Assembly: GCA_001179505.1 (NCBI GenBank)
Contig: CDMY01000040.1
Location: forward strand, 127,243-191,242
Length of the DNA: 64,000 nucleotides
Reading direction: 5' to 3'
Source of the DNA: Vitrella brassicaformis
Lineage: Eukaryota > Sar > Vitrellaceae
Shown here: positions 11,701-23,236 of the stretch, piece after piece
Position numbering within the stretch: the first letter of the stretch is position 1
How the letters are laid out: every line of letters starts with the position of its first letter
Position numbers and translations under genes: made by a program
Notes under the pieces: generated by a model
Database searches by the model: none
What the model was told of the DNA's origin: nothing
The model's input: the letters and a program-made list of their open reading frames with translations, nothing else

Positions 11701-11875
11701 CGGGGTGCGGGGTGGGGATGGAGAGGCCACCGTACATGTGACCAAGGAGCAGGTACGACGAATGTGGCTGACATCCGATGGCATGGGCATGGACATTCAC
11801 ATGTGTCTTCCTCATTCACAGGTGCTCAAGGTACTCGCTTGGGCGCTCCAGTCCAATCAATCAATCCTTGCATGA
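8777..11875 (+). CDS. Probable nuclear protein with DEK-C-like helical domain (interrupted by an assembly gap)
   Basis: Exon 1 (8777-9563) is low complexity with acidic/Ser, poly-Gly, Gln, Lys/Arg and (KD)n repeats, then a compact helical segment of about 55 residues, from KKQLLMESLRGFLLDNG through GKQVRVAVERKLQVSF to FMTVVDECIQYLAKKGKL, which resembles a DEK C-terminal/winged-helix-like DNA-binding fold. Exon 2 begins about 9644 and ends in a GTGAGA donor near 10411. Exon 3 (from about 10515) has a second helical unit, QWGSFLRGAFDKVIAQTIAE and on, before the N gap at 10695-10994. After the gap a His/Gln/Gly-rich region contains a third similar unit (LLREMLADEGVRRSVGAAA). The last intron is about 11752-11821, and the stop TGA ends at 11875. 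RRRKRR-type basic clusters suggest nuclear location. The chromatin role is inferred; the domain match needs a profile search. Confidence 0.55.
9220..9271 (+). repeat. In-frame (GACAAG)n hexamer repeat encoding (KD)n
   Basis: GACAAGGACAAG units inside exon 1 of the DEK-C-like gene give alternating Lys-Asp. Similar charged repeats are common in disordered linkers. It is coding, so length variation would stay in frame. Confidence 0.8.
10695..10994. other. Assembly gap (300 N)
   Basis: A run of 300 unknown bases, probably a scaffold gap of nominal size. It lies inside an intron or exon of the 8777-11875 gene, so the middle of that protein is missing. Confidence 0.95.
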
Positions 11876-12331
11876 ACGATGTTCTCTGTACGTCTGACAC
11901 CGTGACGTACTGACGTCTGATTGTACGTGGATGCATCGTGCGTCGTCCAGGTGAATGTGAGAGTTTGAGTGGACTCGATACACGAGGGTCCATGGAGGGA
12001 GGGAGGGAGGGTTCGTACGCTCACTGGCTGACCGACCGACCGACTGAGCCTGAGATTGATCCATACGCATGAAGTCCAGTGCATACGTACACTTGATGTC
12101 ATTTTCAAGCACGTACGTACCAACTACCAACACACCTGGCTACGCGACTCTCAACCCCCGTTGCTACCCACCCGCCCATTCACCCAATCACCGTGGCTGC
12201 ATGCATTCGCGGCCGACAGTATCTGTCCATGCCCACTGAGACGATACATGCTCCTCCTCCCACTCAGACCATCCGAGAGGCAGCCGAATGCAAACTACGT
12301 CATGGCTGGCTACTTGAGGCGAAAGAGAATG
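11876..12331. other. Convergent intergenic spacer
   Basis: Lies between the plus-strand stop at 11875 and the minus-strand stop at 12332. It contains GGGA repeats near 11996-12012. No gene seen. Confidence 0.6.
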
Positions 12332-15300
12332 CTACTTTTGGCGCGTTCTTCCTGACGCCGCTTGCTTCTGGCTGAGGATATCACATCCCGCCTGCCTTGC
12401 CTGGATTTGCTTCCTTGAAGCGCTCTGCTTGCTTTGGTTACTTCCATTTGTGTGTGTCTTCCCTCGATTTGAAGCCCGTCGAGGCTCACGGCCTGGCGCG
12501 GAGAATCTTCCTATGCCGATCCCCTCGTTGAGCTTGCGCAGAAGCTGTGCGACGGACTGCACGTCATCTGACACACATCACACAAAAGACAGCACCCCTG
12601 CGTACACGAGACAGCACCCACGTACCCAATTGCAATGTCAGCTCGACGTGCTGCTTGTCCGAGGCCTCTCCTGGTCTCTCACACGCACTGCTGCCGTCGA
12701 CCGTCCTCTCGTCACCCTCCTGCCCATGCGTCGTCTTGTCTTGCTGTCCAGACGGCCCCAGCACGAACAGGGAGGGGAGAGAGGGGGAGGGCGCACGGTG
12801 AGCACGAGACAATGGTGACTTGTCTGCTGAGGCACGTCTGGGCTTGGTCGAGGTGGCCGATTCGTTCAACCTGCGGACGCTGTCTGTGGACTTGCTGAGG
12901 TCACGGCTCTTCTGTGTGGGGCGCAAACCAGAGAGCGAGATGGGCATTGCGCGTCTGTGTCCTTCTTACCCTGTCTCCGCCTTTGGTGGACGCCCTACGA
13001 TAGTAGTAGCGGCCGTTGCGTGGCTGGTCGTGTCTCTTGTTGTTGCTGTGTGTCTCCGTAGTGTCGCTCGACCGCAAGCTTTTGAGGAAGGACTCGTGTT
13101 GCTGCAATTCCCCCACCCATCCATCCATCCACCCATATCAACGAGACAATGTCCGTTCCTCCTTGCCTTCTCCCTGGCTGTGTTCCTGTGTGTGTGGGTC
13201 ACTCATTTCGTTACCTTGATTGGCGTGTCAAGACGCTTTTCATCCCGGCTTCTCTCGCGTTCAAAACCTGCGGATACACAGACATGCGCCACACAGGACA
13301 GGCACTCGCGCGCACGGTCAGTCACACTCAGTCCCTCACTTACGCCGCTGCAGCTCTTCTTTGACGGTGGGAGTGGAACTGCATGGACATCCACATCCAC
13401 ACAAAGGCTGCCCGCTTGCATGCTGAGCGCACTCGTGTGTTCAGTCACTCACGCGGTCATCTTCTGCACCGTCTCCGGACGCACCGAACTCAGGAACTGA
13501 AATCAGAATAGCGATGTCTCTGGTGGTGTGTGTGACTGGCAGACTCATTGACAGGCTGACCGACGAGGTATACTGCGAGTTTAGCCTCTTGACGACCCGC
13601 GTCACCTCGGGCGCCGACCGGCGGGGAGCGGCCGAGGGCGTCAGCGAACGCAGCGACTGCACAGCACACGACGTGAGCAGGAAGGAATACGGCTCCTGCG
13701 TACGGATGAGTGCCCTGACCTCTGAGTGTGACAGCATGGACCGCGTAGGTGTCCTTGGTAGGGGCTGCATGTACACCTGTACACACATACAGACATATAC
13801 ACACATGAGCTCACATAGCCAGCGATTGACGCACGCACTGCTTCGCTCACCGACCGGTGTGTGTCGGTAATCGGTCGGCTCTTGCCGCAGGCTGTGCGCG
13901 GGAGACGAGGCGCGCCGCCTCTCGTGCTGCTGATATGCCGTCATCTGAACACACAGGCAGACACAAAAGCATATCTGAACTCGTGTGTGAACGTCCGTGA
14001 TGGACTTGTACGTGCTCGAATGCATAGGACGTGTCGCGTAGCCCGCTCTCCCACACGCCCTTCGGACCCCGAAGAATAAGGACAATGATTGCAGCTGGGC
14101 ACAGGTCTATTCCGTCACCTTGTTGGTGCCCTTGTATTCATCCCCTTGCGACAAATACATACTCTTTCTCTCTGCATATCAGACAGCAATCTGCATCCTT
14201 GGACCAATCCCTGCGCAAATGTCTCACCGATCAGCCGAGGCGCGACCCCTTGACCCAATTCAGCACCAAACTGACACGAGAGACACACACCCGTCACGGC
14301 GACATATTCATGTCCTGTGTGGCCGCCTGTACCCGCTCTGCAGGCAGCCTCACACTCAAGCGGTCCCACTGCACCCAAACAGGAGTACACACGGCCTCTC
14401 ACAATGGTGCCAACCACAATGTGATGACGTGTCTCTCGTGTAAGTATTCCTGAAGGTTGATTCTGTCGCCGGCTCCGACGGGCATCGTCAGCATGTGCGC
14501 GGGCAGGGCGGGTGGCGTGCTGCTCCGCTTCCCGGCCAGACGTAACGGCCCCGACAGTGCAAGCGAGGGGCGAGACGCCCTCTTGCCAATGCCAGCCGCC
14601 GTGTGGAATGGGAGCCTGGATGTGAGACATAGTTGGAACCGTGTGGCTGGCTTTCAATGTGCTTCAGCCTCACCCAACAAGAGAGGATGAGCAGTAGGCC
14701 TCGGTTGGCGGGATGCGCACAGTCGCAGAGACAAAACCTACCGTCTGGCGTGTGGCGGCGTGTAAGATGGCCCATCTCCCTCTCATGCGGCACGACGAGC
14801 TGTCCATATCCCTGCACATTCACGGGAATGTGAGAGCGGAGAGCCCGTAATATCTTTTTGTCTGGACGATGAGGTCTTGAGTACGTCAAAACAGTGCTCA
14901 CTTGAGAGATATGTGTGCCTCGCCGTAGAGGTACACGCTTGGCATGTTGGGCGCCTGTGCCTGGCCGGGGAAGAAGTGCCCGTACACAGATACCACCAAC
15001 ATCTTCACACACAACACGCAAAGACGATCCATCCATTCGCACTTGTGTTGTCTTCTTGCATGTAGCGCATTGATGTAGCGTCGCGTTTCACCGTGGTGGA
15101 TTCCTGCTTATGCAAGGTGATCTGGTGCTGGTACAGGGAGCAGGTGCTCTGCAAAGGACAGCACGCCTCATCGGACCACGCCCAAGGACGAATTGGTTTG
15201 CTGATCGAACCTCTGCATTGACTAGCGGCGTCTGGGTTCCAGCAACCTCTACGCACAGAACAGGCAGCTCACAGCACCAGAAAGAGCACAATGTAGGCTG

Positions 15301-16080
15301 CCCTGCCGGCCTGGCTGCCTCCCTGTGTGTGTGCGGGTCACCTTCTGTGTTAGGAAATTGTGCATTGCAGCTGTACATGCAGAAACCGTGGTCCCCCAAG
15401 TGTGATCCCCGCATCCCCTCCAGCCTCTCCAGTGTCAGCCACACCACCGCTGGACACCCACCCTCAGTGGCCGTCTTGTCTGTCCCCCCTTGGCTGTGGT
15501 GCGATGTCTCCACCATCGCATGAGCACTAGAACTCCCTTTGCGCCTCTTGCCCTTCTTCACTTTTGCACCTCGCAACGCCGCCCCCTTTGTCTGTGTGGG
15601 CAGGGAAGCCGAGGCGTTGTCGTGATATGGCTGTGCAATGAAGGGAGGAGCCATGGGGTATGCGGGCCAGGCGAGTGGGACAGTGGCCGGGGTGAAAGGC
15701 GGCACTGCCCTGAGAGAGAAAGATAGAGCGAGACATGTGAGTCAAACGTTCGTGCGATGCTCGCAATCCGTGGACCGCAGTGGAGGTGAAGGCGGCTTGA
15801 CGAAGGGCGTGAAGGGGGGAGACGGGTATGCGGCTGGCAAATGGGGAGACGGCGGGACCCGATGCCATTGGGGAACATCTGATGCAGACAAACAAGCAAT
15901 ATCTCACTGCAAAAGAGGCTGGGCGCGCGTCCCTCTGCACTGCCACACCTTACGACCAGTACTGACGTCGCAATCTGCGATGCGCTTTGCCACTGTAGGA
16001 GTCTGTTGCGAGCTGAAGCCTGCAAGATGCGAGAGCTCGCCACAGTCTTGAAAATCCATGGTTGTTGCCCCCTTGGTCAT
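12332..16080 (-). CDS. Large multi-exon protein of unknown function, possible C2-like N-terminal half and disordered basic C-terminus
   Basis: Starts at the ATG at 16080 (MTKGATTMDFQDCGEL). It passes through a Pro-rich stretch (PPFTPATVPLAWPAYP), a Lys/Arg cluster, and a segment beginning CPAVVWLTLERLEGMRG that looks like the first strands of a C2-type beta sandwich. Beta-rich exons follow (VYGHFFPGQ, IPVNVQGYGQLVV). From about 14660 the exon chain is phase-consistent: LPFHTAAGIGKRAS, INLQEYLHERH, WDRLSVRLPAER, FGAELGQGVAPRLI, a 9-nt mini-exon, TAIIVLILRGPKGVWESGL, then MTAYQQHERRRASSP. Ser/Arg-rich helical exons (HSEVRALIRTQEPYSF, TPTVKEELQRR) follow down to DDVQSVAQLLRKLNEG and the stop at 12332. 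Joins around 15000-15260 are uncertain. No family is recognised with confidence; a ciliary C2 protein is one guess. Confidence 0.5.
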
Positions 16081-16193
16081 CGCAGTTGTTCTTCTGCCCA
16101 CAAGTAAGTGGATGGGGTATGGCTGGGGCCAATGATAGCGAGGTGCACACTGACAGTCGTGAAATATGTTGCTGCCACTAGTGCTTCTCTACC

Positions 16194-19100
16194 ATGCGCG
16201 AGGAAATGAAAAGCTGGTGCGAGGGGAACGGTGGGATGCTAGTCCCGGGGTCCTGCGCGGAGAAGAAAGAGACGACAGAGGTGGGTGACCTGCACAGATA
16301 ATCAGAGGAGACACAAGCATACATGCATCCACGGCCTGCTCCTGTCTGCCGTTGAGGTGAAACAAGAAGCAGGGTGGCGGGCGGACTCCGGTTTCTCTTA
16401 TGCAGGGCGGCGGGCGACAGGAGCTGCGTGACATCTATGAGCAGCTGCGGTGGGTAAAGGCACAGCTGCCGACGCTCGAGGCGCTGGTGAGTGAGTGAGT
16501 GAGGGATACGGGTGAATGGATGGATGGATGGATGGGTGGGTGGGTGCGTGTGCAGCTGACGGGGCACGTCAACCGACTGGACCAAATCGTCAATTTCCTG
16601 CGCTCCATCTGGGTGTTTCCTGAGAATGCACTCACCGCACAACCATCCGCAGACAAACATCACAATGTGTGTTTGTCAGGAGCCTGAGCCCCCCCGCTTC
16701 CCCATGTGCGGAGTGTGGCTGGGGGCGTGACGCCGCCGCGTGTGAGGCAGGGGGAGCTGGAGGCACGTGTAGATTGGACATATATTAGGGAGGCACATAC
16801 GTTTCAGGATGGCACAATGAACGTGCCTCGTTTTTGCTGTCTTGTGCAGGAGCAGCCATCTGCTGCAGCCGAGGGTGCACGACAGGAGGCAGGTGGAGAG
16901 ACACAGCGCAAGGATGAGACAATACCTGGTAACGCGCAAAAGACAAATGCTGTGGAGTCGTTCGGATGCGTATGCAGAGGCCGAGCTGCCGAGTGACGAG
17001 GTGGGTCGACCGAGTACGACAGCGAGGAACGAGCCGGATGGCATGACTGATCGACACAGACACCAATTGCCCATGAAGGCTAAGCAGACGATGCTTCTCC
17101 TTGCACTCAGGCCGAAGCGCTCAGCGAATCTGCCGTGAGGGCGCCCAAGAAGGCGATGCGCGGAGCCATGACGAGCGTGCTCTTCGTCCTGAAAAGCGAA
17201 GACATGGGCCGGAGGAAATACATGGAGGACAGGCACAAGGTGGTCGACAGCTTCACTGGCGGTGGGAGACACACAGCTTCGCATAGACATCCATGATGTC
17301 TCTCTCTCTGTGTGTGCTGTTCAGTCTATGACGGTCATGGCGGCGAGAAGGTTGCCGACTATGTGAAAGAGAAGCTGCACGAGACACTGGCGGAGAAGCT
17401 GCAGCAGTCGAACTCCGATGTGAAGGAGAGCTTGCGCCAAACATTCCTCGAGGTGGAAGTAAAGCTCCACGACGTCGACATGAAAAGCGGCACCACAGCC
17501 ACCGTGTGCGTCGTCCATCCGAAGACACAGAAGGAGGAGAAAGACCAAACCCTCACGTGTGCCAACGTCGGTGACAGCCGTGGCGTGCTCGTCAGTGGAG
17601 ATGGCCAGACGCAACGAGTCACCACAGAGCACAAGGCAGGTGAGGAGGCGGAGCGCGCCAGGATCAAGGAAGCAGGAGGAGTGGTCTGGTTTTTGGGTAC
17701 CTGGCGAGTGGGCGGAGAGCTCGGTAAGCAGGATGGGCCCCCAGCCAGACACACTCCAGACGGGATCCATCTTATCACCTTCCCTGCTTTCCGTCCTCTC
17801 AAGCCGTGAGCCGCGCTCTGGGTGACCTGAACTTCAAGGAGAGAAAAGCCGGCAGGGGCTGCACGGCGGAGCCGTCTATCTTTGAGAGGACCTGAAGAAC
17901 GCCCAGTACGTGATCTTGGCTTCAGATGGGTGTGCATTCGCGCATACCCAAAGATGTAATGCGCCTCTATCTTTCTCTCTTGTCTCTTGCAGACTGTGGG
18001 ACAAGGTGGACGACAAGGAGGCGGCTGAGGTCGCTCGAAGATGCGAAGGTGGGACGGCGGCCAAGGCTCTGGTGGGCAGGTCTCTCTCTTTGCTGCGACA
18101 TTTATTGTGGGTTGTGGAAGGAAGAGACAACAAGACTATACTAGGTGGTATTTGCATAGGAAGTAGGGCTGTTGGCGATTTTGGTGGGGCATGTCTTGTA
18201 CTGTACACAATCGATACTGGACACACTCTTCATGGGATGCATTGCGATCATCCATCAGTGTAGGCAGTCACTCGACGCACATGTACGCGTGAAACAGAGT
18301 CATGCCATCAGTAGTCGCTCAACTTCTACACGACAACACCCACGTGTCTTCCAGCCACTGCTGCGTCACCTTCCCGCCCTGAAGGACGCGAGCAGCTTCT
18401 GTGGTAGTCCCTTTCTCTCCTTGGGCGTGTGCACCAACTCCCCGTCCTTGACCTGCGTCGTACAGCAAAAGGCACCAATACATGGCATGTGAAAGCACGT
18501 GTAAGTCCCGTCAGTGTGGAGATGGTTGTGCGGCACTGACCATTTGTTGTTTTGCGTGGTCCATGACCTCTGCCCGAGGTTGCGACACCTGCAGATGCGA
18601 GCCGACGACACTCCGTGCCTCCTGGAGGTACTTGGGGTGGTAGACCAAAAGCTCAGACTCGGGTTCTGTACATACGAGCGCAGATGTCCACAGAGACACA
18701 CAGCCACCAGATGTGAGCCCACAGAAGAGACATTACAGATGTGTGTTATCCCCTTCTTACCGAATTCATATCTGAGTCTAATAGCGCTGGTGATTGTGGG
18801 CATATATACACATTGCTTCTTCTTGCTGAACTCCTTCTTGGCCGTCTCGGCAGATCTCACACGCGACACCAGGCTGTCGGACCGGGCTCGAATCTTGGCC
18901 ATGATGTTGTAGATGTTCTCCCATTGGACTGGATGGAGTGTGCCGATGACTCTCGGGATACTCACATAGAAGCTCCTGGATACAACAGACGGGTACCATG
19001 CTGCAAGTGTTTCGACATGACAAATCAGTACTCTTCCGTTTTTCTTTGGATGCCACAGATCCCGGTGAATTCGTAGCGGGTGGTGGAGCGGGTGGTGGAG

Positions 19101-19225
19101 GAAGACACACACACACGGGGGGTTGCTGGCCGGTCCCGCTCGACATAGTTTCACATCGGGTGCCTGACCAGGCACTAAAGAAGCGTTCACGCGACAACAT
19201 CATGGCACTCGTGGTCGTCTTTTAG
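16194..19225 (+). CDS. PP2C-family (PPM) protein serine/threonine phosphatase
   Basis: The ATG at 16194 opens an N-terminal coiled region (RQELRDIYEQLRWVKAQL, LTGHVNRLDQIVNFLRSIW) carried on small exons. The catalytic domain follows with all PP2C landmarks: RRKYMEDRHKV (phosphate-binding Arg), VYDGHGGEK (metal Asp), TTATVCVV, ANVGDSRGVLV, VTTEHKAGEEAERARI, GGELAVSRALGD across an intron, VILASDGLWDKV (metal Asp), and finally SRDNIMALVVVF ending at TAG 19225 (metal Asp in DN). The last exon is reached only by a roughly 1.1-kb intron (about 18078-19171) that joins in phase after KAL. Between SRALGDLNFKE...EPSIF and DLKNAQYVILASDG the frame breaks at about 17881-17893 (TTTGAGAGGACC): a one-base indel, real or from assembly. 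A minus-strand gene lies inside the long intron. Substrate unknown. Confidence 0.8.
18366..19012 (-). CDS. Unidentified coiled-coil gene nested antisense in the PP2C terminal intron
   Basis: Minus-strand exons read as natural protein: SFYVSIPRVIGTLHPVQWEN through IMAKIRARSDSLVSRVRSAE to AKKEFSKKK, then ESELLVYHPKYLQEARSVV through QPRAEVMDHAKQQM, then VKDGELVHTPKERKGLPQKL to the stop near 18366. Exon edges carry plausible AG/GT sites. The charged heptad-like pattern suggests coiled coil. The true start codon is not resolved: no clear ATG-initiated exon was found between 19000 and the PP2C last exon. The whole gene lies in an intron of the opposite-strand phosphatase. No family recognised. Confidence 0.45.
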
Positions 19226-19245
19226 TGCACATGCAAACAAACAAC

Positions 19246-19249
19246 AGAA

Positions 19250-19280
<31 letters not shown>

Positions 19281-19281
19281 G
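19246..19281. repeat. (ACAG)n tetranucleotide repeat
   Basis: About eight ACAG/GACA units just 3' of the PP2C stop codon. The same tetranucleotide recurs at 46881-46900, 52461-52480 and 52620-52650. Confidence 0.85.
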
Positions 19282-19422
19282 TGAGCGGCCGGCCTTTTTT
19301 GCAATCTTGACAGTCAGCTGACAAATGCGAGCACTCGTGGTCGAGAGAGACACAATCACGCAGAGACCTTCTTAGTCACGCGATCAATCAACAACCGACG
19401 GACGCAGTGGAAGATTCGCATT

Positions 19423-19614
19423 GTGCGTGCAGCAGATGACTTGAGCCAACTCCAAATGCACACGCATAGTCAGCTCACATGGGACATCCATTCATGCAAG
19501 GCGGTGGCCATCATTGTCACCCGTGACATCGACGCTGATGAGGAGCTCCTCGTTGCCACGTATCACTGCGACAAGAACAAGGTCGTGACGACAGCCCGGG
19601 GGTATGAGCTGTAG
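19423..19614 (+). CDS. Short ORF ending in a SET-domain-like tail; possible exon
   Basis: The last 40 residues (SCKAVAIIVTRDIDADEELL followed by VATYH) resemble the C-terminal strand-turn of SET domains, where an A..A.RDI..GEEL...Y pattern closes the active site. No NHS/C motif or upstream SET strands are visible, so this would be an isolated exon or fragment. It ends at TAG 19612-19614. The assignment is weak; an antisense ORF overlaps it. Confidence 0.22.
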   Translation: MRAADDLSQLQMHTHSQLTWDIHSCKAVAIIVTRDIDADEELLVATYHCDKNKVVTTARGYEL

Positions 19615-19927
19615 GCCGGTGCAGCGCAGATGAGCTGCAGTGAGTGGATAGGATATCGATGGATTATGAGAGAGTAAGGCCTCGTCAGACCCGTAGGTGT
19701 CCACCGTTGGTCGTGTCTATAGAACGTGTATACATGTTGTGTGTGCGTGTGTACGTGTTGTACATGTTGAGCGTGCCTTCGTGTATCTGTAAGAGTATTT
19801 TGCATGAGCTGCCGCTGCCGACCACTCCCCCGCAGACACCCACACTGCACACAATGAAACACATACACATCATCTCACGAATGAATGGCTCTTCGCCGAG
19901 TGCCACCATACGTGGGGTGGTCAAAGG

Positions 19928-22563
19928 ATGACAAAGAGCACGCCAGCGGCAAAGAGGGGCAAATCAAAACAAATTGCCTCTGCCTGCACATGCCGTTGCC
20001 TTTTCTTCTCCATGCTTTGGCAGGGGGACAACTTGAGCAGATTCTGCCGCTCAGAAAGGCCAGCTGAGGCATCCCACCAGCTCTTGACCTCATGGGCTGC
20101 TGGTGGTGACCACTTCAGCCAGTTTCTCATCGGTTCAATCTTGCCGCGATCCATCTGCGAGCTAAGCTCGGGAGGGAAGGAGATGTTGACGGATTTGGTG
20201 GCAAAGATGGCGTCAGCCATCTGTTGGCCTCACCCTTGTGAGATCCTCGTGCAGTACTGCTCGCAAGAGCCCATTCTCCTGCAAACATTTGCCGAGTCGC
20301 ACATCCGAGCGGTCTATGCGGTGCTCCAGGAGGCGTACCCGCAGCTACCGACCCGTACGCACAGGAACAACACCCATCCATTCGCTGGACGTGGCCCTGA
20401 TGTGCTGCTTGCCTTCCGCTTGTGTGTCTGTGTGTGTCTGTATGTGTCTGCAGAGTCTAATGCAACGCTCCTACAGATGGCGCAGTCCATCAGCCAGTAC
20501 TTCCGCTCTCAGCCACTGGTGGCCGGCTCCCACCTCCCACAGCCCTCCCCATCGCCACCTGCCCCTCCCCCGCAACACCCACGCCACTCGCAGTCGCCAG
20601 GCCATCACGGCAGGCCAATGCCGTCCGGCCACCACCCACCAGACATGACATCCGAGCAGCAGGACCTGGATCGTCTGAGCGACGAGTACTATCGTCAGCT
20701 GCTGGCCGGTGGCGAGTTCCCGAGGCGGCAGCAGCCCTTCGAAGAGCCGGTGCAGCACATGCAGACCTTCAAGGTCACCCTGCCGCGGCCTGAGGAAGTG
20801 CCCCAGGCCGCCCAGCACTTTCGTGTGTGTACGGTCCGCTGGTGGGTGGACGGGGCGCTGCTGAGCTATGTCAAGGGGAGCGGGCAGCAGAACAATCGTC
20901 CCTTTGACTTTTGTGTGCGGCTGGTGAACCAGCACGGCATCGACATCCCATGGCTACAGAGCAAGTGGTACCTCCAGCCGAGCGGCAAAGAGGGCGAGGT
21001 GACCAGTAAGCGAACGAATGAATGCGTGTGGGAAGACAGAGAGACCGGAAGGAAACGGAATAGCACATTGACTGACACCGCCGGCAGGGTGACTGTGTCT
21101 GTCTGTCTGTCTGGCCCATGTGCGTGCAGGTGGTGCCTTCCGGGACCGTGCACGTTGGTGCAAGGATGAGCACAGGCAGCTGTGCTCCTATGGCGAGTCG
21201 ATACCTATCACCGACTCCCTGCAAGGCGACGGTATGTCACTCCGTCTGTCAGAATCACCCACTTGGTCTGTATAAGCGACACGCCTTCAAATTGCCTGTT
21301 GTTAAGTGCAGCGTTGAACGAGTTCACTCTCGTTGCGTCCAAGCAGTGCCTGGCATTCAAGACCACCTACCTGCCACAAGAGACCGGCAAGGTCACACGG
21401 AAACCACACCTGCCATCCGCATCTATTCTTCTTCTCTGTCTGTCTCTCTGTCTGCCTGCCTGTCTGTTTCCGTGGGCGTGATGTGTGCAGGTCGACGATT
21501 CCCGTGAGGCGTACCTGGTGCTGCAGCTGGTGAGGTATCGGCATCTGCGGGAGCTCGAGGAGGAGGTGCTGAGCTCGCGCATCGAGCGCAGGCCCTTCGG
21601 CAACGGCAATGGTGTGGAGGAGGCCGACGGGGCGGGGCGTGTGGTGGTGTCACTCAAGGACGTCTTCTCGAGGACGGACCGAATCAAGATACCCGCAAAG
21701 GCGAGCCAACCATACAGTGGATGGATGGATGGATGGCTGTGTATTCCATGCGTCGCGTGTGTGCATTGCAGGGGCGGCGTTGTCGTCACGAGCAGTGCTA
21801 TGAGCTGTCCTGCTTCCTCTATCCCAGGGTAAGGCGTGAATGACAGACAGACGTGGGCAGGCACTCTGATATGTCTGCCTTACTGCCTGGTCGGTCCCAA
21901 ACAGCGGCGGGCGTACATATGGCACTGTCCCATCTGCAAATCCCCACTCCCCTTCTCAGACCGTGAGTGAGCCGGATGGGCTAACGCCAGCCACTGCTGG
22001 TTGCTCCATGGGTAGGTACCTTTGGGATTGTGTGTGTCTGTGCTGATGGACGAATGAATGCAGTTATGGTCGACGAGGCGATGCATGACGTCCTCCTGCA
22101 GACCAGCCAAGACACAGAGGAGGTACATGCCAGCCACAAACCTTAGCGTCCCCTTGATGTCTGCCCCCTCTCTGTCGTGTGTTCAGATATGCGTCAATCC
22201 CGATGGCAGCTGGGAGGCCATCAGAGCTCAGCCCACCACCAGTGGACGCCCCCCGTCCGTCAGCGGCGACGGGGGCACGCCAATTGCGGCCGCGGACCAA
22301 CCGACGGTATCAGCTGCAGATGACATCAATACTGACGTGGGGCGGCCTCACAAAAGGCAGCGGGCTGACCGCCATACGACCATCGCTGTGCCGGACGGAC
22401 CCACCGACGACGCTCTATTCGGTAGGCAGGCGGGCGGGCAAGCCACCCAAACATGGCCAAACACGCAGGGGCAGTTTTCTATATGTGGTGCGTTTGTGGG
22501 TGTCTGCTGGCAGCTCCCCCGCCCCCTCGCACCGTTGTCAAGATGGAAGACACCGGAGACTGA
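19928..22563 (+). CDS. PIAS/Siz-type SUMO E3 ligase with SP-RING (MIZ) zinc finger
   Basis: The first exon, from ATG 19928, is open to a donor at 20354; the start is the least certain part. A Pro/His-rich linker (20454 on) leads to a PINIT-like region (HMQTFKVTLPRPEEVPQAAQ, NRPFDFCVRLVNQHG, GAFRDRARWCKDEHRQLCSY, ALNEFTLVASKQC). The SP-RING follows over three exons: VSLKDVFSRTDRIKIPAKGR, RCRHEQCYELSCFLYPR, then WHCPICKSPLPFSD, giving the Cys-His-Cys-Cys...Cys-x2-Cys zinc ligands of MIZ fingers. Next come MVDEAMHDVLLQTSQDTEE and NPDGSWEAI, matching the conserved segment after the finger in PIAS proteins. Introns are 20355-20453, 21006-21129, 21232-21311, 21392-21490, a GC-AG intron 21701-21771, 21829-21904 and others. 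The C-terminus ends VVKMEDTGD, containing a VKME sumoylation consensus. It would transfer SUMO to nuclear substrates. Confidence 0.85.
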
Positions 22564-23236
22564 CTGACTGACTGACTGACTGAAGCAACCGACGAGCGAG
22601 GACCAGACAGACAGAGGCGGCCAAACGGCGTCTCGTCTTGAGAGCTGGATGAGTATTTGTCTGCCTGTAGACAGACGATCTGTCAGTCTGTCAAGCGCTT
22701 CACGAGAGCGAGAGAAAGGCCAGGCGGGCACCTGCTTGTCTGATTATGGTTGTTGACTCGCTGTTTCCCAGTGCTCTGAGGAGAGCCATTCATGCTGCTT
22801 CGACGCAGCTTCGTTGCTTGTTTGCCTCGCTGCTTCTGTTGCAATTGGGCTCACTTGGCCCCACTCTGGCGGCCCCGATCTCGGCTCTTTATGGGTGTTT
22901 GACGGTGAAGTATGGTTCACAGTGATCAGCGAGGCACGCTGGCCACATGCACATGAATCATTAACCAACTTGTGCAATTTACAGCGGCTAAGGGATTTCC
23001 CATTACGCTATGAGTTAACGTACATATGATTTCCGATTCCCACCCTGATGCACCAGGAATATCTACTGTTGAGGATAAAGCCAAATTGGGATCTCGTGTG
23101 TGTGTATGTCTTAGCAGCAATGGGGTCATTCAAACTTGACAATCAATGTGGGGGTCTGTGGGGGCGAAGAAATGAAGAGTGAGCCCTTCCCGACGCTGCG
23201 AGGCGCTGTGCGACAAGGAAGCGCGAATCTCCCATC
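22564..23236. other. Spacer between SUMO ligase and giant membrane protein gene
   Basis: Begins with a short (TGAC)n run directly over the SUMO ligase stop codon (22560-22582). The rest is unremarkable, with ORFs under 130 codons that lack motifs. It probably includes the promoter of the gene at 23237. Confidence 0.55.

Noticed and set aside
19921-20220. 99-codon minus-strand ORF starting MADAIFATKSVNISF
   Set aside because: It reads plausibly, but the plus strand is needed here to give the SUMO ligase an N-terminus (no in-frame ATG exists between 20220 and 20350), and no downstream minus exon could be joined. Not fully excluded.
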